This document shows positions 33,021 to 45,425 of a DNA stretch of 64,000 bases, in pieces. Location: positions 86,229,501 through 86,293,500 of the forward strand of contig JAUMIR010000001.1 of NCBI GenBank assembly GCA_030847615.1, in the 5' to 3' direction. Position 1 is the stretch's first letter. Each line of letters opens with the position of its first letter. The stretch is from Gambelia wislizenii (Eukaryota; Chordata; Lepidosauria; Squamata; Crotaphytidae). The translations under genes were made by a program, and so were the position numbers. A model generated the notes under the pieces. It saw only the letters and a program-made list of their open reading frames with translations, made no database searches and was not told where the DNA came from.

Positions 33021-34768
33021 TTGCATTGTTGATATTTCTGGTAGAAATATGTTTTGGATATTTGGATGGAGAACAAAATTTGAGCCACATAAATATGCAA
33101 AGCCTGTGTTTTTAATTGTCCTCATTTTATTCTCATGGGACATCTTAAATTTTAATGTAAAGAAAGGTCACATAGTGGATAATTTGTGCATACGAATCTT
33201 GGTAGATGATGTCTTGAACATTAAGAATAGCTGTTATTATTCCAAAAACTTAGAGCCTTACTCCCAGCTCACCTAGAAATCTGTCAGCTAGAAGCTACCT
33301 TGTCTTTGATTCTTCTTCAGTGACCCTCCTTTTTCTCTGCTCCAATTTAGAAACTTACTTGTCAACTTCTGATGGATTTATGTTTTAATCACTCTCAGTG
33401 TGTGTTTTTGACAAAAGGATGTCAGGAAATAGTGTGCTTTTGTGACCTTAGCCACTTCTCAAAACCAGGTGACAACTGATTCTCTCCAGAAAAACATCTC
33501 CATGCAAGACATTATAAAGCTAAATTGTCTTTGGGGGAGGGTTGCAAGGAAATGTACCTACAGAACAATTCATTTCAAAACACACATCCGAGATACCAAA
33601 ATCCTTCCAAGAAATGTAAGTAAAGCCTGCTGCTCTAGGTTATTGTAGATCAACAAAGGCAACATAAAGGAAACATAGCTAGCTTTCCTTAATTTTTTTA
33701 ATTCCAGCTGAAAATGGAATGTTTATAACTATCAGTTTTTTGCAATGGGCTAAAATCATGGCATTGCATTTATTTAAGAGGAAGCCTTCTGACACAGTCT
33801 CCTAAGCTCTGTACTTCTAGTAGAAAAGATCTTGATACATTCTTCTGAATGCTTTGATTTTGTGTGTGTGTGTGTGTGTGTCGGATTAAATGTTTCTTCT
33901 TAGGATATTTATTAAATCATTTTCTCTCAGAGCCTACACATTGATAAGCAGGGATGGGGAAGCCTTTAGTTATCAGATGTTGTTTGCCTTTTGTTATCAT
34001 CAGCTCTGGTATGGTTCAGTGATTAGATATCTAGACTGTAACTTTAATCTGGGCTGTGGTTTATGCACAGCAAGAAAACCAAATAGTTTTCAAGGTAGGG
34101 TGCAGTTGTAAAAAAGAAGACGAAGCTGGTAAGTTCATGAAGTGCAGTCTTTGATTAAAACACAAATACTAAATAATACCTCTTGCCTACATCAGTTATG
34201 AACAAGAATCTGACATCTCAGTTGAAATAGTCCTGCTAAGAAAATTCGCCTGTCTTCAAACATGGTAGGCTTTCTGTCTGTTTAATAAAGCTCATGTTGC
34301 AGTTCCTGTTTTCCTATTCTCCTCTGATTCATCTGGTATTCGGATTCTGCCACCTACGGTTTATGTTAATGGAGTCTGCCTCTGATTAGCTAGATATGTG
34401 AAAGGCTGAAAAACTACTATCATCCCCATTTCTCTCCTCAGGTTGGAGAGAGTATTTCTCTCCCCCAAGGCTTCACTTCTCATTTTCAAAAAGGAGAAGT
34501 AGAAGAAACTGGAAACATCCAATAGAACTCAGTACAAAAAAGAAAGGTCGCAAGGTATTCCCTCCCCCACAAAAAAGATTTTAAAATAGCATTACACATT
34601 TGGGCCAAAAAAATTTGTATTTCCTGCTCCACATACTTTTACAAAAGGACAGTGCATGTACATTAGTAATTACACATACATAGTATCTACACTGAGTAAA
34701 AGTATTTCACCCAAGTATATGTCTCATGTTAGCTTATACATAAAGGTAGGATTTATAAAGGACATTAC
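33021..34768. other. Intron sequence, mostly unique
   Basis: (TG)n lies at 33860-33882. I recognise no gene or named repeat in the remainder. Confidence 0.5.
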
Positions 34769-35101
34769 AGGTTGAGTATCCCTTATCTGGAATTCCAAAA
34801 TCCAACATACTGCAAAATTGTCCACGAGGGTGGCTGAGACATTGACACCTTTGTTTTCTGATGGCTCAGTGTACACAAACTTTGCTTCATGTACAAAATT
34901 ATTAAAAATATTATGTACAAATCACCTTCAGGCCATGTGTATAAGGTGTATATGAAATATAAATCAGTTTTGTGTTGAGACTTGAGTCCTATCTCCAAGG
35001 TATCTCATTGTGTATATGCAAGTATTCTAAAATCTGAAAGAAAACTGGAATACAGAACTCTTTTGATCCCAAGCATTTCAGGTAAGAGATACTCAACCTG
35101 T
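34769..35101. mobile_element. Tigger-like MITE with CAGGTTGAGTATCCC ends
   Basis: It starts CAGGTTGAGTATCCCTTATC and ends GAGATACTCAACCTG with TA at both sides. The wording (CAGGCCATGTGTATAAGGTG, ATGTACAAAATTATTAAAAA) is that of a pogo-type short element also known from other vertebrates. It is non-coding. Confidence 0.85.
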
Positions 35102-36352
35102 ATAATAAGCAAAATGAAATTGCACAGACTTGAGACATTACTTTACAAGTACTTAACAGAACACTACAGAAATTTGCCAGCAGAGGTAAAGTATTATAAT
35201 CTTTACTGTGTTTGTGTGTGTGTGTGTGTGTCAGATAATTTCTTCATCATACCAATTTAGCAGCAGAAGGAAAACACAGACTGTGCATATAAATGTTGGT
35301 TCTAATGGAGGGGAGATAACTGCAGTTGCTCATTGAGGCCCTTGAGAACCACAGTTCCAACCCTTAACACCCAATCCATTTCCCTTCTCAAAAAGACCTT
35401 ATCATAATGGGAAAACTTTTCTTGTACCTAGAAGCATGAGCCCTCAAAATAGGGATGGGAATTTTGTGTCCCTCCATATGAGATAGAACTGCAGCTCCCA
35501 GCATTCTTCCCCATTAGTAGTGCCATCCAAAGCTGCTAGGAACTGCAATTCAGCTATATTTGGAGGGCTACATAATTCCAATCCCTGCCTTTTAAACTGT
35601 CCAAAAAGCAACTAGGTACCAGCAAAGTATAAACAGCACTAGTCTTGGAAGAAGCCAACTGTTAATTAGCTCACAGGCATGCAAACACAGTCCAAAAGGT
35701 AAGAGGCTTACGGCAATCAGTCAGCGTGGTCCAAAGCAGTCCGAGGGTCATCAGGAGCAGGCAGCAGAGTAGTCAGGGACAGTCCAAGGTCTAAACATGA
35801 GTCAAGGTAACAAAGTCAAGATAACTGGAATCCAGTCAGCAGGAAGCTTTCACCAGGAAGATCAGTTGATCTCTGACAAAGCCTCCATCTCCTCTCCCAG
35901 CATATATAAAGCAATTAAGATTTTGTCAGGTGTTTCTTAATGAGCAGGTTTTTCTCATAAAGTCCCAGAGAGTTCCTTTGAGCTTCCCTTCAAGCTTGCT
36001 GCTGGGTATATGATGGTGGAGGTAAGTCCCTCTCTTCTTCTTTGTCCTTACCTGAATGGGTGGGACTCTCTGCTGGGACTGATGCCAACCCACTTGGATC
36101 AGGCTCTTCCTCTGCTTTAGCCTCTAGGTTGGCAGGGTTCTCCGCTGGCACAGGTGTAGATAAACCTGTGCCAGGGTCCCTAGGGCTAGTCCCCACCGTG
36201 TCCTCCTCCTCCTCTGAATCTATAGCCTCATCAGGCTCATGGGACATGATATAAACCAGTTTATAGATATTTTTTATGCATACTTTTTATAGGGATGCCT
36301 AATGACATAAAGCACAAAGCAACCATTACAAATAGGAGAAAATATCTTAGAA

Positions 36353-36386
<34 letters not shown>

Positions 36387-36646
36387 TAGAGAGAGAGTGG
36401 GGAAGAGAGAGAGAAAAAATCAAGCTCCGTCATTTGAGGGGTGTATTTACAGTACACATGGTGCTAACGTAGATGATGATCCTTATGAATTATGGCTCTT
36501 GTTAATATATTAGGGTGTGTCTGTTGATGTTCACAGAATTCACTGCTGGCTAAACAACCACAAATATTACCAATTCTTATGGAAAAAACTAGAGTTTTTT
36601 TGTGAAATCCATGTACATGAAGTGGAAAGTGTAATCTTTTTGTAAT
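35102..36646. other. Intron sequence with an LTR-like block and two (TG)n runs
   Basis: (TG)n lies at 35205-35232 and 36353-36380. A MITE-like piece is at 35465-35590. The block 35640-36250 is described separately. Confidence 0.5.
35640..36250 (-). mobile_element. LTR-like block with a short acidic open frame
   Basis: On the minus strand an 85-codon acidic frame (MSHEPDEAIDSEEEEDTVGT at its start) leads into a region with TATATATGCTGGGAG and runs of CTTGACTTTGTTACCTTGAC. The layout resembles the block at 52604-53164, which also has an acidic frame, a TATA-like box and similar wording. I suspect LTRs of related families, but the ends are not clear. Confidence 0.4.
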
Positions 36647-36647
36647 A

Positions 36648-38307
36648 CAGACATCCCTTCACATTCATGGGGGTTACGTTCCACGGACCCCTGTGAATGT
36701 GAAAAATCTGCGAATATTGCTTGCCCCCCCTCCCCCGCCATAGCGACCATGGGGCCTCTGGAGGCCCCATAGTTGCTTTCCCCCGCCTCCCCACTCCCTT
36801 CCTAGGCCTTCCCGGGGCCTCCGGAGACCCTCCCGAGGCCCCGTGGATGCCTCCCCAGCCCTCCCCCCTCCTCCACAAGCCCTCAACGGGGCCTCCGGAG
36901 AGTCTCCGGAGGACCCGCAGAGGCCTTCCCGGCCCTCCCCCCTCCCCCAAGGCCTTCGCGGGGCCTCTGGAGGGTCTCCGATGGTCCCGTGGAGGCCTTC
37001 CCGGTCCTCCCCACTCTCCCCCAAGGCCTTTGCGGGGCCCTGCGGAGGCCTTCCCGGCCCACCCCCTCCCTCCCAAGGCCTTCACGGGGCCTCGTAAGGC
37101 CCTGCGGAGGCCTCCCCGGTGCAACCCAAGGCCTTCGTGGGGCCTCGCAAGGCCCCGTGGAGGCCTTCCCGGCCCTCCCCCCTTGCCCCAAGGCCTTCGC
37201 AGGGCCTCCCCAGGCCCCCCGGAAGCCTCCCCAGTGCACCCCAAGGCCTTCACGGGTCTTCACAAGGCCCCGTGGAGGCCTTCCCGGCCCTCCCCCCTCA
37301 TCCCCAAGGCCTTTGCGGGGCCTTGCAAGGCCCCCCGGAGGCCTCCCTGGTCCACCGCAAGGCCCTCGCAGAGCCTCGCAAGGCCCCACAGAGGCCTTCC
37401 CGGCCCTCCCTCCTCGCCCCCAAGGCCTTCGTGGGGCCTCGCAAGGCCCCGTGGAGGCCTCCCCGGTGCACCCCAAGGCCTTCGTGACCCTCCCCCCTCC
37501 CCCCAAGGCCTTCACGGGGCCTCGCAAGGCCCCGCAGAGGCCTCCCGGTGCAACCCAAGGCCTTCGCGGGGCCCCACAAGGCCCCACGGAGGCCTTCCCG
37601 GCCCTCCCCCCTCACCCCCAAGGCCTTTGCGGGGCCTCGCCAGGCTCCCCGGAGGCCTCCCCAGTGCACCCCAAGGCCACGCGGAGGCCTTCCTGGCCCT
37701 CCCCCCTTGCCCCCAAGACCTTTGCGGGGCCTCGCAAGGCCCCACAGAGGCCTCCCCGGTCCACCGCAAGGGCCTCACAAGGCCCCGCGGAGGCCTTCCC
37801 GGCCCTCGCCCCCATGGCCTTTGTGGGCACTCGCAAGGCCCCGCGGATGCCTCCCCGGTCCACCACAAGGCCTTTGCGGGGCCTCGCAAGGCCCCACGGA
37901 GGCCTTCCTGGCCCTCCCCCCTCCCTCCCAAGGCCTTCGCGGGGGCTCGCCAGGCCCCGTGGAGGCCTCCCCGGTCCTCCCCAAGGCCTTCATGGAGCCT
38001 CGCTAGGCCCCGCCGAGGCCTTCCCGGCCCTCCCCCCTCCCTCCCAAGGCCTTCGCGGGGCTTCCGGAGGGCTCCGAAGCCCCTGCGGAGACCTTCCCAG
38101 CCCTCTTCCCTCCCTCCCAAGGCCTTCAGGGGGCCTCCGGAGGGTCTCCGAAGGCCCCGTGGAGGCCTCCCCGGCCCTCCCCGCTCTGTCCCAAGGCTTT
38201 CACGGTGCCTCCGGAGGCCCCTTGTCACGGTTTTGGGGAGCCAAAACCGTGACAATCAAATAATCAAAACCGCGAATGCCAAGTTCGCAAATGTGGAGGG
38301 ACAACTG
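36648..38307 (-). mobile_element. Tigger-like element with a 1.4-kb GC-rich minisatellite, copy B
   Basis: The left end CAGACATCCCTTCACATTC and the right end AAATGTGGAGGGACAACTG are inverted. TA flanks both (36646-36647 and 38308-38309). It is copy A (32550-33018) inverted, with the GC-rich interior grown to about 1.5 kb, 1,660 bp in all. Near the right end, CACGGTTTTGGGGAGCCAAA and ACCGTGACAAT form a small hairpin. Long open frames in the array arise from its composition and are not genes. Confidence 0.85.
36775..38235. repeat. GC-rich minisatellite with alternating 52/62-bp units
   Basis: The marker CAAGGCC recurs at about 37022, 37075, 37127, 37190, 37242, 37305, 37359, 37422, 37474, 37504, 37556 and 37619. 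Spacings alternate near 52 and 62 bp, a dimer of about 114 bp, with one short interval of 30. The short unit carries GGCCTCCCCGGTGCACCCC and the long unit GGCCTTCCCGGCCCTCCCCC. CpG, GGCC and StuI-like AGGCCT sites are dense. It is the only strongly GC-rich stretch of this length in the window. Confidence 0.9.
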
Positions 38308-38327
38308 TACTGTTAAAAGTCAGGTTG

Positions 38328-39470
38328 TGTTTCGCCTATGGGAAGAGAGGGATGTATACAGGTTGCAAGATCTGTTTCATAATTCCGAACCAAAGCCCAC
38401 GGATGAACTTCTTAGGGCTCTCTTTCCACACGTCCCCAATTGGTTCCAACTCTGCCAGATCCAGTCTTTTTTTTTAGCATCTGAGGACTTCCAATTTTAC
38501 TTTGTGCCCCCTCACAGTATACGAGCATAACTGTACTTCAGCTTCTTCTCCAGTGAAAGGAAGAGCCGCTCATATCTACAGATGGTTGCTCGAGGACACT
38601 TTTGGGAGTAATCTAAATTTCAAAACAAACTGGGAAAATGATCTCCATATCCAAATACATGACGTGGAATGGCTGAAGTTACAGACATCCCCGATTTTTA
38701 AATTTCACTCAATTGCTCTGGAGGAGACATTGCTTAAACTCCTTTATAAATGGTATCTCACGCCAATCCAGCTTGCCCAGATGACAAAAGCCGCCCCCTC
38801 TACCAGCTGGAGGAGATGCTCTGCTCTGGGCACCTTCACCCATATGTAGTTAGAGTGCCCGAGTGTTGAGAGGTTTTGGTCCTTAATCGTAGATATTATT
38901 AGCGCCATCACCATGCAACCTATAGACCCCTCTCCAGAGCTGCTCTTGCTGTCACTTTTTACTAAGTCTAGTAGAAATATTAAACAAAAAAAAGAGTATT
39001 GTTTTTCTGCTTGCTATTTCTCGGATTGTTATTGCTAAAAATTGGAAGAATGAAATGCCTGCTGTGACTGCTTGGTGGGACAAATTTTGGGATGTGTGGT
39101 TTATGGAGAAGCTTTCGGACATCAGCTGACACACGGATGCCCATGCTGATTCTGAATCCTTATTGAAAAATGGTTTCCGATAATCACATATCTTTCTAAC
39201 ACAGATCTTGCAATAACACCTCCACCACATCATGGTAAGATGTGGAAGGATGTCCTCCCTGACTCCCCCTGATGTCCTTACTTTCAAGCTTTTTTATGCC
39301 ACAAACTGTTTTCCTGATAAATCCTATGTCCCTTCTCTCTGTGTTTGTTATATTTTAATTTTGTTTTGTATTGTTGTTTTGCCATCTATGACTCTAGTTC
39401 TCCTGGTATTGTTTCTATTACAAACAACTGTGCAACTTTTTCTTTGTTAAATCAATAAAACTACCAAAAA
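38328..39470 (+). mobile_element. L1 LINE, 5'-truncated, with 13-bp target duplication
   Basis: Frames show the end of L1 ORF2, including FRLWEERDVYRLQDLFHNSE, KLLYKWYLTPIQLAQMTKAA and a cysteine-poor remnant of the tail (TFTHM...ECPSVERFW). A poly(A) run at about 39465-39474 follows TCAATAAAAC. AAAAGTCAGGTTG is found at 38315-38327 and again at 39471-39483. The 5' end is truncated inside ORF2. Stops are present. Confidence 0.88.
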
Positions 39471-39710
39471 AAAAGTCAGGTTGCAACTTATTGTTTGTTT
39501 GTTTAAAAAAAAACAGTGCCACATGTGCAGCTTCATTGGAGATATTGTTGATAACTCCCACTCTGTTACAGTGTAATTCAGTGACCTTCATTCCCATGAA
39601 AATGGTCATAAATGAATGAATCAGTCAATGGCATGCATGCAATTTATGAGCTGTATTTATTTGCATTGCAGGTTGTTTTGACAGTGGTGTCCTTTTTTTG
39701 AAAATTTCAG

Positions 39711-39852
39711 ATGCTGCTCATTTAATGTGGTTTGAAAGACTCTATGTATGGCTTCAGTGTTTTGAAAAATACATCTTATACCCTGCAATAATACTGAATG
39801 CTCTCACCAATGATGCTTTTTCAATCAGCAAATCCAAGAGGCTAACCCCACA
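39711..39852 (+). CDS. PCNX2: PCNX2 exon e (WLQCFEKYILYP)
   Basis: The acceptor is AAAATTTCAG and the donor is GTAAGT at 39853. The first two bases complete a split Asp codon. The exon reads AAHLMWFERLYVWLQCFEKY, then ILYPAIILNALTNDAFSISK and SKRLTP, leaving two bases (phase 2). WLQCFEKYILYP and NALTNDAF are typical of PCNX2. The ILYPAIILNAL stretch is hydrophobic. It follows an 11.8-kb intron that holds the GC-rich arrays, a Penelope-like element and an L1. Confidence 0.94.
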
Positions 39853-42604
39853 GTAAGTTGATTATGTGTTATGAAGATTATGTGTTATTAATGGATGGGG
39901 GAAGTTACGTCTGCACTAGGCAGGTAACTCATGTTTACGCATTATGTGATCCATTATCAAGTACCAAGATCATAGGCAGATTATTGAAGTGAACCAAGAG
40001 CTATGAATCAGTAGCTGTGGGACTAGACAGAAGTCTGGACTGAAAAACCAGTCAGGACCGATGTTTTATAGTTCAATTCAAATGCAATTTTTTTTTTTGA
40101 TATTTGTATACTGCTTAAGTAAAATGCTTTTAAATTATATTCCTGTGACTTAGAGTTTAACTGGTGGTCAGTGAAGTTGGTTCCTGAAGTGTTTTTGTGG
40201 CAACAAAAAGATTTATACTTCAAAGCTGGAAACACAAAACAATAACTATTCATTCATCATTCAATGATCTTCCTTTATAATCTACACTAGAACATGCAGC
40301 CCAACTTCAAAAGATATCCTTTTGGTCATATGGTCACGTTATATTAATTTCAGTGTCTAACCCATGATTTTGCAAACCCCTAGTCAAGATGAAAAGAATA
40401 ACCAAGGACATAGGATTGCCGAGAAATACCATGTTGCTCAAGCAATGCTTAGCTAGAACAGAAAGCCCTGTGTATTCCTTCCTGCCCAGAAAGATCCAGT
40501 GATCATCTTGGGTGGACAGAGTTGATCCAATTTGGTACTAAATTGAGAAGGTGGTTCCTACAGTTCAGTACTTCAGTACATAGAGGCGATCTCAGCATAG
40601 GTCTGGCAGCTTCTAGCACCCACCGAGTTGTCTGTAATTAATGACCATGTACTTGACTTGAGAAGTATGTAATATCTGCCCCATTACTGTGTCCAACTTT
40701 GCAATCTCAGCCAAGCAGAAAAAAAAAACCAGGATCCTGGTGGGCTACCACATGTCGCTGGTGGTTTATCATTGGCTTGAAAAATTATGTCAAATGTGAA
40801 AGTCTGCTATAACAGCTGTAACTGTTTTCATATCCCTTGCTATGCTCTCCCTTATGCCCTGTTCATCCAGATTTCATTCTTCTTCATGTGTGCCAAATCT
40901 CTGAAGCATTCTCATCACACTGAAGTGTGTCTGATAATAAGTTCAGAGCCAGTCTTCTGAATTTTTATATTGCCTTTAGAAATGGGAGCACAGATGAAAG
41001 AAGCTCTGACAGTCTAAGTGAAAGGGTTTATGACATTTGATTCACACAGGAACAGTTGGTTTTGCTATGGAATCAGATTTTTTTGGTAGTAGTAGCTACA
41101 CGGTTAGCAAACATAATACCTGTGCAAAGAGATTAATTGAAGAGGACGTTCTACCACTTCATAGTTTTCAGATTTATTTTAATTTAAAACCCAGTACTGT
41201 TCCTTTGTCAAGTTGTCATGCAGGACTTATATCACTCCTTCTTTCAGATGACATAATTTCCACACAACTAATTCCAGTCCTGAATTCAACCAGAGAAACT
41301 TACCATTCATCTTAGAGATGAAACAATACTCCTCCCCCTTTTTAAAAATAATAATAATAAAAAAATCTTTGGACCCTTTTTGTTCCCTTGACTTTGCTTG
41401 CTGCTGAATTTTGACATTGCAAAACTATGTTGGTGAGCAGACACACCTTTGGGGATGGGGAAGTGTGCCAATAGTGCAAAGGAAATTGCTTGAATCAATG
41501 GGGTGAAATTAACTACAGCTGTATAGTGGAAAGATTTGTGTTCGGGCTCATATATGACAAAGAATCCATCATTAGTTACTGCTCCCAATTTGCTCCCATT
41601 TCTACAGTGCCCCCATCTGGTTTGCTGCTTTCTTCTATCACTAATTTTTCCCACAACAGATTGGCCACTGTGTTTGAACATCTAAAATGTAAGAGGTAGC
41701 ATATTAATAAATCTTATATCTATAAGGCATAAGAAAGCTGTGGTGGGATTTTATTTTTTTATTTTTTAAAGAAAAAAGCAACATACTTTTCTGTAACAAA
41801 AAAATGATTCAATGAACAAATTATAAGTGTAAAATAAAGGTACTAGGCTCTAAATCTTATTATTAGCAATGACTAGAGGGGAAGCATTGAATCGGTTGGA
41901 TTTATGTAGGCATTGACTCACCAGTCAACAATTGATTCTGTAGGCTTACTTCAGCTGGGAGTGACCCAACAAAATTGCAGCCAATGTGTATTAAGAAAAA
42001 GAAGCAAAATTTTGAGAAGTGCCAACTATCTTTCTCTATACGCTAAAGTTCAGGTACTTAGAGATAGAACCAAGAATTCTGGCAATTGTACATAGTATCT
42101 TTTTCTGTATTCTAATATTCTAGTACTGACATGTTGGCATCAAAATGGTTATAATCTCTTTCAGTAGGGTAAATCTTTCATATTTGTGGTATAGATTCCT
42201 TTCAGGGTGAATAAACTACTAAGTTTTTTTTAAAAGTCCACTGGAACAAAAGCATTCTTTTATAATAGGTATAGATTTTCTTCCCCAAAATTCAGGGGCA
42301 TATTAACCTATCTGATTTCATTTTCATCCTTGCATGAGTCTGTAGATTTGAATCTGGATTTTCTACATGGTCCTATCCACTGCAGTATTCAATAGGCAAA
42401 ACAGCACTGTATATGATACAGTCTATAATGCAGTACTGTGCTGAATTACTTGTGCAGGAACTTTGGATTAATAGCTTTGTAAAACTAAGCTGTAATAACC
42501 ATAGTCAATAAGCTATGTAAAAGTGGCACTAATAGCAAGACCTGAGTTTTATTACTATCTTTTCTGATTTGCTTGACTGTTTTCTTTTTCTTTTTCTTTT
42601 GCAG
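39853..42604. other. Intron between PCNX2 exons e and f
   Basis: I recognise no repeat or gene in this 2.75-kb intron. It is AT-rich with a few poly(T) runs, one just before the exon f acceptor. Confidence 0.5.
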
Positions 42605-42782
42605 CTGTGACATTTTTTTGATTACAATTGCAGGAATGAAGCTACTACGATCTTCATTTTGTAATCCCATTCACCAGTTTGTTACATTAAGCTTTACTGT
42701 AATCTTCTTCAAGTTTGACTGCAAAGGCTTCTCTGAGAATTTCTTGTTCAATTTCTTCATGATGTCCATTGTGTTTAATAAG
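42605..42782 (+). CDS. PCNX2: PCNX2 exon f (ends at a GC donor)
   Basis: The acceptor is TTTTGCAG. The first base completes a split His codon, then the frame reads CDIFLITIAGMKLLRSSFCN, PIHQFVTLSFTVIFFKFDCK and GFSENFLFNFFMMSIVFNK. Two or three hydrophobic segments are visible. The exon ends in phase 0 at AAT-AAG. The intron starts GCAAGT, the consensus form of a GC donor, not GT. The nearest downstream GT lies inside GCAAGT and would break the frame into exon g. Confidence 0.93.
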
Positions 42783-42788
42783 GCAAGT
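42783..42788 (+). promoter_or_regulatory. PCNX2: GC splice donor of PCNX2 exon f
   Basis: The junction reads AAG then GCAAGT, the strong-context form in which GC donors are found. Positions +3 to +6 (AAGT) match U1 fully, which usually offsets the C at +2. Confidence 0.85.
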
Positions 42789-44639
42789 GAACCGTTCTTT
42801 GAAAAGTCATTGTAATTTCAAAGGCAGATGTTTCCTTAGCTTGGATTATTGTTTTCTTTAAAACAGTAATCTTGTGGTGTTATCAGTAATCTTGTGGTGG
42901 AAATATTGTTTTCATCATATTTTTAAAAGAAACTGAAACAGCCTTGCAACAAATAGCAAATTTCTGTACAACTAGATATTAACAGAAGTTCAGAAAGAAA
43001 TAGTCTAAAACCCTGGTCCTGGTAGGTTTTTTTTTTTTTTTTAAGTCTATTGAATACCTTACTCCAGGGAATTCCCACTCCAGTAAGAATTCCAATGATC
43101 TGAGTGGTGTAAGAATTCCCTATGTTCACAGGAGTATTTATGGGTGCAAAATCAAGCTATACCCAAATACTCAGAGCTAAGAACCAAGGAACACATGAAA
43201 TGGGACATTTGTTTTGATTAGTTGTAAATCCTCATGTGTGTGTGTATGTGCACACGCAAAATATATAACCAAAACAAATGGAGTAGATTTATTGGAACAA
43301 TTTTTGTCCCATTCTTGTCTGGGAGGGCGGAAATACATGGTAGGTAGCTACAATCTGGGGACTTTTTTTACAGATCTTTATCTAACAGTGTCATGAAAGC
43401 CTACCTTATAGGTGAATTCTGTGTGAATTCTGCAACAAAACATGACTGGGGAATAAAAATGTCCTATCTGCTCAAATGAGGATAAAGCAAAATGTCTTTA
43501 AAATGTCATGTTGACTTCTGTGTTGACATGATACTGTAGAAATTCATAACTGTAGAGTAACATTTAAAAATAGAATAATTAATGAATTGGAACATGCTTT
43601 CCTGGGTCACTTGTGAAGGTCTGCATAGCAGATTGATTGCTTAAATGTTCTTTTATCTTCTTGCTGCTGGTGGTTTTTAACTCAAGAGTCTCCTGAGAAA
43701 TCATTCAATTATCTAATCAGCTTTAAGATAAGAAAGAAAATTTTGACTTCTAGTGTCTGGCTTAATCTGCACACCACTGTTTGCAGGCCATCACACCTTG
43801 TTATATGCTTCTTAAACTTATCCTCAAGTTCAGAATGGCTTACTTCATGTAAGCATTGGAAATGTAGCATTCTGACGCATTAAACATAAATTTTGGTAGT
43901 CTTGTTAGTACCTTTTTCTACAGAATGGACAAGTAAGTTTGACCCTTACTTGTTTCTGAAGCCAATACTGGATTATCATTCAAATTCATTTTAAAATATT
44001 ATTACTGATGCTTGTTCCTTTATGTGGGATTTTTATTGTAACATGGCGGAGAAATTTGTATAGTGAGGAGTGCCATAGGATGCCTGTGGATCCCTCCATC
44101 CTGCTCCCTTCCAGCAAGGTCCTGACTTCACTCTTAAGAGGAGAGGGAAACTAGTCCAGCAATGAAGATAATAATGATAGGCTTTTAAAAAAATTTATTC
44201 CATGTTAGTCTTATCTTACAGATGATATATATGGAGTTCTTTCAGTGTCTTGAAATAGAGATGGAGAACAACTGAGGCCTGGTTGATGTCAGGGGGTCAC
44301 TCAAACCCCTCCCCAAGTCTTTGGTCTAACACATACTATTGCTTGCTTTGGGGCAGTGACCACTATGCAAAATTGGTGCACTAAAATTGGTTGATGGGGA
44401 AGCGTGGTAGCAGAATGAATAAAAACTGCAATATCAGGAAGTGAATTAGGGTGTACATTTGCAGTGAGAATGTAAATACTGTATAGGGTTGATAGGTACA
44501 TTTTTAAAGATTATTTATGACATCTTTCAATGCTTCAATAAGTCCCCCAAACTCCTAAATTTTATGGGCTTGCCTTTTACCAATTTAATTTCAGTTAATT
44601 ACATTTTTGTGAAAAGACCTGACAGATATGTATACCCTG
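42783..44639. other. Intron sequence after PCNX2 exon f
   Basis: A short (TG)n lies near 43234 and a poly(T) run at 43026-43042. No element is recognised. Confidence 0.5.
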
Positions 44640-45425
44640 CTCAAACAGCATGAAAACTAACAAAATGTGTTTCAACAGGGAGAAATGTAAGATACTACAC
44701 TTAAGTAGTAAAAACAAAATGCACAGATATAGGATGGGTAACACCTGGCTTGGTGGCAGTACATGTGAACGGGATCTAGGCGTCTTAGTGGACCACAAGC
44801 TGAACATGAGCCAGCAGTGTAATGTGGCACCTAAAAATGCCAGTGAGATTCTAGGCTACATCAATAGGAGTATAGTGTCTAGATAGAGGGAAGTAATAGT
44901 GCCATTCTATTCTGCTTTGGTCAGATCTCACCTGGAATACTGTGTTGAGTTCTGGGCACCACAATTCAAGAAGGATATTGACCAGCTGGAATGTGTCCAG
45001 AGGAGGGCAAACAAATTGGTAGGAGGTCTGGAAGCCATGCCCTATGAAGAGCAGCTTAGGGAGCTGGGTATGTTTAGCCTGGGGAAGAGAAGGTGAAGAG
45101 GTAACATGATAGCCATGTTTAAATATTCGAAGGGATAGAGCAAGCTTGTTTTGTGCTGCTCCAGAGACTAGGACATGGAGCAATGGATTCAAACTACAGG
45201 AAAAGAGATTCTACCTAAACATTAGGAAGAGCTTCCTGATGTTAAGAGCTGTTCAACAGTTGAATGCACTGCCTCGTAGTGTGGTGGAGTGAGTCTCCTT
45301 CTTTGGAGGTTTTTAAACAGAGGCTGGATGGCCAACTGTCGGGAATGCTTTGATGTGTATTCTTGCATAGCAGGGGTTTGGACTAGATGGCCCTTGTGGT
45401 CTTTTCCAACTCTATGATTCTATGG
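44640..45425 (+). mobile_element. CR1 LINE 3' end, longest copy
   Basis: From AAAACTAACAAAATGTGTTT it runs through GACCACAAGCTGAACATGAG, TCAGATCTCACCTGGAATAC, GACCAGCTGGAATGTGTCCA and TTCCAACTCTATGATTCTAT. It encodes the CR1 C-terminal wording NREKCKILHLSSKNK and GSTCERDLGVLVDHKLNMSQ in one short frame. Confidence 0.9.

Noticed and set aside
35990..36247. 85-codon acidic frame as a host gene
   Set aside because: It lies in an LTR-like block with no splice sites or conserved motif; a similar block occurs at 52.6 kb.
36775..38235. CRISPR array
   Set aside because: The units are tandem without unique spacers, and the sequence is vertebrate intron.
36721..38316. Open frames of 531, 424, 247 and 234 codons on both strands
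   Set aside because: They arise from GC-rich tandem units without stops and are Pro/Arg/Gly-rich in every frame, with no domain and no start context. Copy A (32348-33100 minus) behaves the same way.
42783..42790. GT donor at the GT inside GCAAGT
   Set aside because: It would add four bases and break the frame into exon g.
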